This document shows, piece by piece, positions 15,887-20,592 of a DNA stretch of 20,592 nt. The notes beneath the pieces are model-generated. The model searched no databases, had not been told where the DNA came from, and saw only the letters and a list, made by a program, of their open reading frames with translations. This stretch comes from a virus. Made by a program: the position numbers and the translations under genes. The stretch spans positions 1 to 20,592 of the IMG/VR virus record IMGVR_UViG_3300027733_000248, one strand, 5' to 3'. Positions within the stretch are counted from its first letter, which is position 1. Every line of letters starts with the position of its first letter.

Positions 15887-16930
15887 ATGCCGTTACCAAG
15901 AAACATAGTTAAACCAACATTACCTTTAGTACCAAAAAAAGTTTTATCTGAAAGAAGAGAACAACTTTTAGAGTATATTAAAGAAGATGGAACTTATTTA
16001 CCTAAGTCAGTATTACATGCCGATTTAGATAAAGGTATGTTGAATTTTGTTAAAGATGAATTACAAGTAACAACATCGGGAAAAATTGTTCCTATGTTGG
16101 ATATTATCATTACAACTCAAAATTGGACTCAATATACTGAAACCGCATTATTCACGGATATGGATAATAATCCATCCCCACCATTTATTACAGTGGTTAG
16201 AAATCCTGAAGTAAAATACGGTTCAAACCCTGCTTTAATTTATAACATTCCAAACAGAAAGCAATTTTATTACGCTTCGGTACCAACATGGAATGGTAAT
16301 GAACAAGGTATGGACATTTATACAATTCCACAACCTGTCCCTGTTGATATCAAATATAGTGTTAAAATTATTTGTAATAGAATGAGAGAACTTAACCAAC
16401 TTAATAAAGTGGTTATGCAAACATTCGCGTCAAGACAAGCCTACACATTTATTAAAGGACAATATGTTCCAATTATTTTGGATAATGTTTCAGATGAATC
16501 TCAAATGACAATTGAGTCAAGAAAATATTATATTCAAAATTATGATTTCACAATGTTGGGATATCTTATTGACGAAGAAGAGTTTGAAGTTAAACCTGCA
16601 ATTGCAAGAGTAACACAACTTATGGAAATCGACACCTCAACAAAAAAACAAAAAAGAAAAAAATATCCTGAAAACCCTGATGAATTTGAGATGAATTTTT
16701 TATTTGTTTCGGGTAATACTATGTTAAATGATTTTATTGATTTCACTGCCAATATGAATTTAGTTTCAACTGGTAATGTAGATACTTTTGACATATACAT
16801 TAACGGTGATTACTATGGTAGTGACCTTCAAAATATTGAAATAACAACAAACGATAGACTTAGAGTTGAAGTTACAAAAATAGACGATACACAGGATTCA
16901 ACAATATTGTACAATAACAAGCTCGTTTAA
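15887..16930 (+). CDS. Tail terminator / proximal sheath stabiliser (T4 gp15-like)
   Basis: A 347-residue protein. Its centre aligns by eye with T4 gp15: VDIKYSVKIICNR (about 152-164) with the gp15 IKMIYELSIFTR segment, the following amphipathic helix, and ESRKYYIQNYDFTMLGYLIDEEE (about 211-233) with the RRRIEWSLTFEVNGWMYPP segment. In T4 the gp15 hexamer caps the finished tail and joins it to the neck. T4 gp15 is about 272 residues; here residues from about 245 add a Lys-rich linker (KKQKRKK) and a further small beta domain. The ATG lies 4 nt after the upstream stop in an A-rich context. The 3' end overlaps the opposite-strand regulator gene by 4 nt. Position upstream of the sheath gene agrees with the T4 gene order. 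Confidence 0.65.
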   Translation: MPLPRNIVKPTLPLVPKKVLSERREQLLEYIKEDGTYLPKSVLHADLDKGMLNFVKDELQVTTSGKIVPMLDIIITTQNWTQYTETALFTDMDNNPSPPFITVVRNPEVKYGSNPALIYNIPNRKQFYYASVPTWNGNEQGMDIYTIPQPVPVDIKYSVKIICNRMRELNQLNKVVMQTFASRQAYTFIKGQYVPIILDNVSDESQMTIESRKYYIQNYDFTMLGYLIDEEEFEVKPAIARVTQLMEIDTSTKKQKRKKYPENPDEFEMNFLFVSGNTMLNDFIDFTANMNLVSTGNVDTFDIYINGDYYGSDLQNIEITTNDRLRVEVTKIDDTQDSTILYNNKLV

Positions 16931-17088
16931 TCTTCACCGTATATATCTTTCTTCTCTTTGCACTTCTCAATAATTAAATTTTCTAAAAATTTATAAATCT
17001 TTATTCCCCTCTTATCACAGTATTTTTTCAATATCTCGTGTGATTCAGGTGATATTTTAATATTCTTGATTTCCTTATTAGTTTTCAT
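16927..17088 (-). CDS. Small ribbon-helix-helix (Arc/CopG-like) DNA-binding protein
   Basis: A 53-residue gene on the minus strand, ATG at 17088-17086, stop at 16929-16927. The N-terminal strand KNIKISPES (8-16), helix HEILKKYCDKRG (17-28) and helix KIYKFLENLIIEKCKEK (30-46) fit a complete ribbon-helix-helix domain, which dimerises and puts the paired strand into the major groove. It is very Lys/Ile-rich like other short RHH regulators. A TATTTAT motif lies 35 nt upstream on its coding strand. It is transcribed away from the sheath gene and towards the gp15-like gene (4-nt overlap). It could repress itself and the sheath promoter through the dyads in the 120-nt divergent gap; this is inference. 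Confidence 0.75.
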   Translation of the reverse strand: MKTNKEIKNIKISPESHEILKKYCDKRGIKIYKFLENLIIEKCKEKKDIYGED

Positions 17089-17123
17089 AGGCAGAAAAAA
17101 GGCAGAATTAATTCATACCGTTT

Positions 17124-17130
17124 ATAAATA
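17124..17130 (-). promoter_or_regulatory. TATTTAT motif (minus strand) before the RHH gene
   Basis: The plus strand reads ATAAATA; the coding strand of the RHH gene has TATTTAT 35 nt before its ATG. It pairs with the plus-strand copy at 17168-17174 as a divergent promoter candidate. Confidence 0.4.
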
Positions 17131-17134
17131 GTTA

Positions 17135-17167
17135 TTGAAAAGTAAAGTTTTTTCAACTTATGTTGAA
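17135..17167. promoter_or_regulatory. Two overlapping dyads in the RHH-sheath divergent region
   Basis: TTGAAAA (17135-17141) and TTTTCAA (17150-17156) form a 7-bp inverted repeat with an 8-nt spacer. TTCAAC (17152-17157) and GTTGAA (17162-17167) form a 6-bp dyad directly abutting the sheath TATTTAT. They are candidate operator sites for the adjacent ribbon-helix-helix protein. Confidence 0.35.
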
Positions 17168-17174
17168 TATTTAT
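17168..17174 (+). promoter_or_regulatory. TATTTAT motif before the tail sheath gene
   Basis: Exact TATTTAT, 34 nt before the sheath ATG, directly after the GTTGAA half of a dyad. The spacing leaves room for a short A-rich leader. Confidence 0.4.
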
Positions 17175-17208
17175 CTATAAAATAAATCTGTAACAGAATA
17201 ATTTAATA

Positions 17209-20200
17209 ATGGCAACAGCACAAGCAAATCAAAAAGTATTCGTATCACCAGGCGTATACACATCCGAAACCGACTTATCATTCGTAGCCCAAAGTGTGGG
17301 TGTAACAACTTTAGGTCTTGTTGGAGAAACTATAAAAGGACCAGCATTCGAACCAGTATTCATAACAAACTATGATGAGTTTCAAGCTTATTTCGGGGGA
17401 ACAGAACCCGTTAAGTTTTATAACACTCAGATACCAAAGTATGAGGCTGCTTACATCGCTAAGTCATATCTACAACAATCTAACCAATTGTTTGTTACAA
17501 GAGTTTTAGGTCTATCAGGTTATGACGCGGGTCCATCTTGGAGTCTTTCGTTAATTGCCAATGTTGACCCTACAACAATTGCAATAAACACAAGTAGTGC
17601 ACCTTTTACTGCAACGTTTACAGGTAATTCTACAGGGAATACTGTTACATTTACAAACCTTTCTCAACTTCCTGTTGAGGTTCAAGCAAATTTAAATGTA
17701 CAATATAGATTGTCTGATGGTTCTACATCAACATTACAAAGTGACTTTAATTCTATTTTAGACGGTATTATGGATAGCCCTAACCTTTCAGCAACAACTG
17801 TTGTTATGTACGGTGCAATTCCTGAAAGCGATTACTACGGTTTAACAAACACTTATAATGTTATTAAAGACCCATATAAGTGTGAAAACAATTTAGCTCA
17901 GAATGATTTAACTTCGTCATCAAACGACCCATGGTATTATGCAAACTTTGACATTTCTTCAGGAAATGCTTATACAGGATATTCATTCTACTACACTGTA
18001 GGTACTTTAGCAACTGGTGCAACATCTACAGAATTTACAGGTACTATTACAGGTATGACTTACCAATTTACAGGTACTGCTTACTCTGAATATAATAATA
18101 TGGTTGTAGGTACTATTCGTTCAAGAGGTATCTCACTTTACGCAAACAGTGCTGATAGTGTTGACCATGGTCCTGTTTATGAAGTAGGTATTGATTACAA
18201 TAATAACAATACATGGGTACCTAATAACTTACAACTTGTTTGTACAGGTCAATATTCGGGTATAACTCAATCTCCATATGCATCTTTCTTACTTTCAGGT
18301 GTAACTAAAGATAATAACACATTCTCATTTGAGACTTCATTATTAGCATCATCTGCAAAATATATAACTAAAGTATTAGGTGTTGATAATTTTGGTAAAT
18401 CAAGATTCCAAGTTCCAATTTATGTTGAAGAAATTTATCAAGGAAGTTTGAATTATGGTTATAGTCAAGGTTATGTTCGTGGATTAAATTGTGATTTAAT
18501 TGCACTACCAGACGCAAGAAGTCAATCAAGTTCATCAATTGCATGGAATTTAGAAAAATATCAATCACCTGAAACACCTTTCTTAGTTTCAGAATTAAGA
18601 GGTAATAAAGTATATGATTTGTTTAAATTCATATCAATTTCTGATGGTGATGCAGCAAATACCGAAGTTAAAGTTTCAATTGCTAATTTATCGTTTAATA
18701 ATATGTCTTTTGATGTATTAGTTAGAAATTTCTTTGACACTGATTCTAATCCAATTGTAATTGAGAAATTTACAAATTGTAATATGGACCCAGGTACAAA
18801 TAACTTTATTGCTAAAAAGATTGGTTCGTCTAACGGTGAGTTCGCATTAATTTCAAAATATATAATGGTTGAAATGGCAAATGAATATCCAATAGACTCA
18901 TTACCTTGTGGTTTCTACGGTTACACACAAAGAGAATATGAAGACGCTAATGTATATCCATCACCATTCCCTAAATTTAAAACTAAATATGATTACCCTG
19001 GAGAGGTTATTGCAAATCCACCATTCGGTTCTGCCGTTGGAGGAGGAACAGTTGAATCAGGGGGAGATATTGTTAGAAAAACATATTTAGGATTCTCAAC
19101 ACAATATGGTGTTGATGAGTCATTACTAACATACAAAGGTAAACAAAACCCAATTGTTGGGTGGGAATTAGCTACAGAATCAGTTAAATGGAATTATTTG
19201 AGTAGAGGTTTCCATATGGACTCAGGTGCTACAGTTGTAACAATCGCAAGAACTTCAATGACAAGTGGACAAACGGCATTTGAATGTGGAACTGCTGACT
19301 TTAGATTTGACCCGCAAACTCAAGAAAATCCTTATTACTTTATTTATTCAAGAAAATACACAGTGTGTTTTGCAGGTGGATTTGATGGATGGGATATTTA
19401 CAGAGAGTTTAGAACTAACCAAGATAGATTCCAATTAGGTTCTTCAGGTTATTTATCAGGAGCATACCCTTCTTCAAGATATCCAACCGCAACAGGTGAC
19501 GGTATATTCAAAAGAATTGTGGTTCAAAATAATACTCAAGATTTCGCAAACACTGACTATTACGCTTACTTACTTGGTATCTTAACATTTGCAAATCCTG
19601 AAGCAACTAACATTAACGTGTTTGCAACTTCAAGTATTGATTATGTTAATAACTCAAACTTAGTAGAAGAAGCAATAGATATGGTACAATATTCAAGAGC
19701 TGACTCGGTTTATATCGCAACAACTCCTGACTATAATATGTATACACCAGATTCAACCAACCCACAAGATATCATCTACTCACAAGAAGCGGTTGATAAC
19801 TTAGATAACACAGGAATTGACTCTAACTATACCGCAACTTATTATCCTTGGATTTTAACAAGAGATACAGTTAACAATACTCAAATTTATTTACCACCAA
19901 CAGGTGAGGTTTGTAGAAACTTAGCGTTGACAGATAACATTTCATTCCCTTGGTTTGCATCAGCGGGTTACACAAGAGGTCTTGTAAACTCAATCAAAGC
20001 TAGACAAAAACTTACACAAACTGATAGAGATACATTGTATCAAGGTAGAATTAACCCTATCGCAACTTTCTCTGATGTTGGAACTGTAATTTGGGGTAAT
20101 AAAACTCTACAAGTTGCTGACACAGCACTTAACAGATTAAACGTAAGAAGATTATTACTACAAGCTCGTAAATTGATTTCAGCAGTGGCGGTAAGATTAT

Positions 20201-20442
20201 TGTTTGAACAAAACGACCAAGTTGTTAGACAACAATTCTTGGATAGTGTTAACCCTATCTTAGATTCAATTAGAAGAGACAGAGGTTTATACGATTTCCG
20301 TGTAACAGTATCTTCTTCACCTGAAGATTTAGATAGAAACACTTTAACAGGTAAAATCTACCTAAAACCTACGAAAGCTTTGGAGTTTATTGATATTGAA
20401 TTCTTCATTACTCCAACAGGAGCTTCGTTTGAAAATATATAA
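17209..20442 (+). CDS. Contractile tail sheath protein (T4 gp18-like), enlarged
   Basis: A 1077-residue protein. The N-terminus has the sheath signature VSPGVYTSETDLS (12-24), TTLGLVGETIKGPAFEPVFI (33-52) and YDEFQAYFGG (55-64). The C-terminal core has the family's conserved order: TYYPWILTRD (about 875-885), GRINPIATFSDVGTVIWGNKT (about 946-966), LNRLNVRRLLLQARKLI (about 974-990), then the final strand EFIDIEFFITPTG. These ends form the donor strands that mesh neighbouring subunits in contractile sheaths. T4 gp18 is 659 residues, so about 400 extra residues lie in the middle (roughly 105-690), Thr/Ser/Asn-rich and beta-type, and probably form outward-facing domains on the sheath. Start ATG in an A/T-rich leader without Shine-Dalgarno. 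It has its own upstream promoter candidate and a hairpin after the stop. Confidence 0.93.
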   Translation: MATAQANQKVFVSPGVYTSETDLSFVAQSVGVTTLGLVGETIKGPAFEPVFITNYDEFQAYFGGTEPVKFYNTQIPKYEAAYIAKSYLQQSNQLFVTRVLGLSGYDAGPSWSLSLIANVDPTTIAINTSSAPFTATFTGNSTGNTVTFTNLSQLPVEVQANLNVQYRLSDGSTSTLQSDFNSILDGIMDSPNLSATTVVMYGAIPESDYYGLTNTYNVIKDPYKCENNLAQNDLTSSSNDPWYYANFDISSGNAYTGYSFYYTVGTLATGATSTEFTGTITGMTYQFTGTAYSEYNNMVVGTIRSRGISLYANSADSVDHGPVYEVGIDYNNNNTWVPNNLQLVCTGQYSGITQSPYASFLLSGVTKDNNTFSFETSLLASSAKYITKVLGVDNFGKSRFQVPIYVEEIYQGSLNYGYSQGYVRGLNCDLIALPDARSQSSSSIAWNLEKYQSPETPFLVSELRGNKVYDLFKFISISDGDAANTEVKVSIANLSFNNMSFDVLVRNFFDTDSNPIVIEKFTNCNMDPGTNNFIAKKIGSSNGEFALISKYIMVEMANEYPIDSLPCGFYGYTQREYEDANVYPSPFPKFKTKYDYPGEVIANPPFGSAVGGGTVESGGDIVRKTYLGFSTQYGVDESLLTYKGKQNPIVGWELATESVKWNYLSRGFHMDSGATVVTIARTSMTSGQTAFECGTADFRFDPQTQENPYYFIYSRKYTVCFAGGFDGWDIYREFRTNQDRFQLGSSGYLSGAYPSSRYPTATGDGIFKRIVVQNNTQDFANTDYYAYLLGILTFANPEATNINVFATSSIDYVNNSNLVEEAIDMVQYSRADSVYIATTPDYNMYTPDSTNPQDIIYSQEAVDNLDNTGIDSNYTATYYPWILTRDTVNNTQIYLPPTGEVCRNLALTDNISFPWFASAGYTRGLVNSIKARQKLTQTDRDTLYQGRINPIATFSDVGTVIWGNKTLQVADTALNRLNVRRLLLQARKLISAVAVRLLFEQNDQVVRQQFLDSVNPILDSIRRDRGLYDFRVTVSSSPEDLDRNTLTGKIYLKPTKALEFIDIEFFITPTGASFENI

Positions 20443-20451
20443 TAAATTCAT

Positions 20452-20472
20452 GGGGGTACATTAAGTACCCCC
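20452..20472 (+). terminator. GC-rich hairpin after the sheath gene, possible terminator or processing site
   Basis: GGGGGTAC (20452-20459) pairs perfectly with GTACCCCC (20465-20472) around a 5-nt loop, 9 nt after the sheath stop and 13 nt before the next ATG. There is no T tract, so it is a weak terminator candidate. It may instead protect the 3' end of the abundant sheath message. Confidence 0.5.
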
Positions 20473-20485
20473 TAAATGCCAAAGT

Positions 20486-20592
20486 ATGAAAAGACAACTT
20501 AAAGAAGGTTTTAAAGGTGAGGGTACACCCGATATGAAATATTATGCATTTGATTGGGATGACAACATTGTTCATATGCCAACAAAGATAGT
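20486..20592 (+). CDS. HAD-like phosphatase/hydrolase, 3' partial
   Basis: The first 35 residues are in the window. After a short charged N-terminal stretch (MKRQLKEGFKGEGTPD), MKYYAFDWDDNIVHMPTKI carries the HAD motif I hhhDxDxT/N-type site (D23 and D25 in AFDWDDNI), in which the first Asp is the nucleophile. HAD proteins of this form are frequent in large phages, but their substrate is not known to me. The second Met (base 20534) is an alternative start just before the domain. The gene runs off the window, so length and later motifs cannot be judged. Confidence 0.65.
   Translation, partial: MKRQLKEGFKGEGTPDMKYYAFDWDDNIVHMPTKI

Noticed and set aside
16540-16800. Minus-strand open frame inside the gp15-like gene
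   Set aside because: Antisense shadow of a gene with recognisable gp15-like segments.
17123-17130. TATAAATA as a T4-type late promoter for the sheath gene
   Set aside because: The other copies in this window are oriented as TATTTAT relative to their genes, so this one more likely serves the minus-strand RHH gene; it is also further from the sheath start than the plus-strand TATTTAT.

Overview
The window reads as part of a large, AT-rich, tailed (myovirus-type) bacteriophage genome, distantly T4-like. Supporting genes are a contractile tail sheath protein, a T4 gp15-like tail terminator, a candidate neck protein, a family-B DNA polymerase of about T4 gp43 length, a SNF2-type helicase, and very tight gene packing with 1-11 nt overlaps. 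No Shine-Dalgarno sequences are visible before any of the starts. Together with the AT-rich bias and the style of the Thr/Pro-linked virion modules, this points to a Bacteroidota (flavobacterial) host. That host call is inference. I see no integrase, tRNA, rRNA, CRISPR array or insertion sequence.

Layout. (1) Bases 1-2287, plus strand: two paralogous Thr/Pro-rich, mucin-like modular proteins, the first cut by the window edge. A strong intrinsic terminator follows at 2312-2343. (2) 2369-6914, plus: a translationally coupled cassette of four glycosyltransferase-type genes: GT60-like, GT25-like, HtrL/YibB-like, and an HtrL/YibB-like domain fused to a second GT-A-like domain. A small putative virion protein follows at 6931-7308. 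(3) 7396-10125, plus: DNA polymerase with a leader hairpin. (4) 10102-14904, minus: in transcription order, SNF2 helicase, a manganese-type superoxide dismutase fused to a nuclease-like domain, a candidate neck protein, and a small unknown protein. (5) 14960-16930, plus: a putative neck/connector protein, a conserved unknown, and the gp15-like tail terminator. (6) 16927-17088, minus: a 53-residue ribbon-helix-helix protein, divergent from the sheath gene. (7) 17209-20442, plus: a very long tail sheath protein. (8) From 20486, plus: start of a HAD-like protein, cut by the window end.

How it may work together. The four transferases lie directly behind two secreted-mucin-like Thr/Pro proteins. 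GT60 enzymes are known to put GlcNAc on Thr or hydroxyproline of such polypeptides, so a phage-encoded virion O-glycosylation system is the most interesting reading. A short motif, TATTTAT, lies in coding-strand orientation before nearly every transcription-unit start on both strands and is a candidate phage-specific promoter element. The SOD-nuclease fusion and the hidden ribbon-helix-helix gene are further unusual points.
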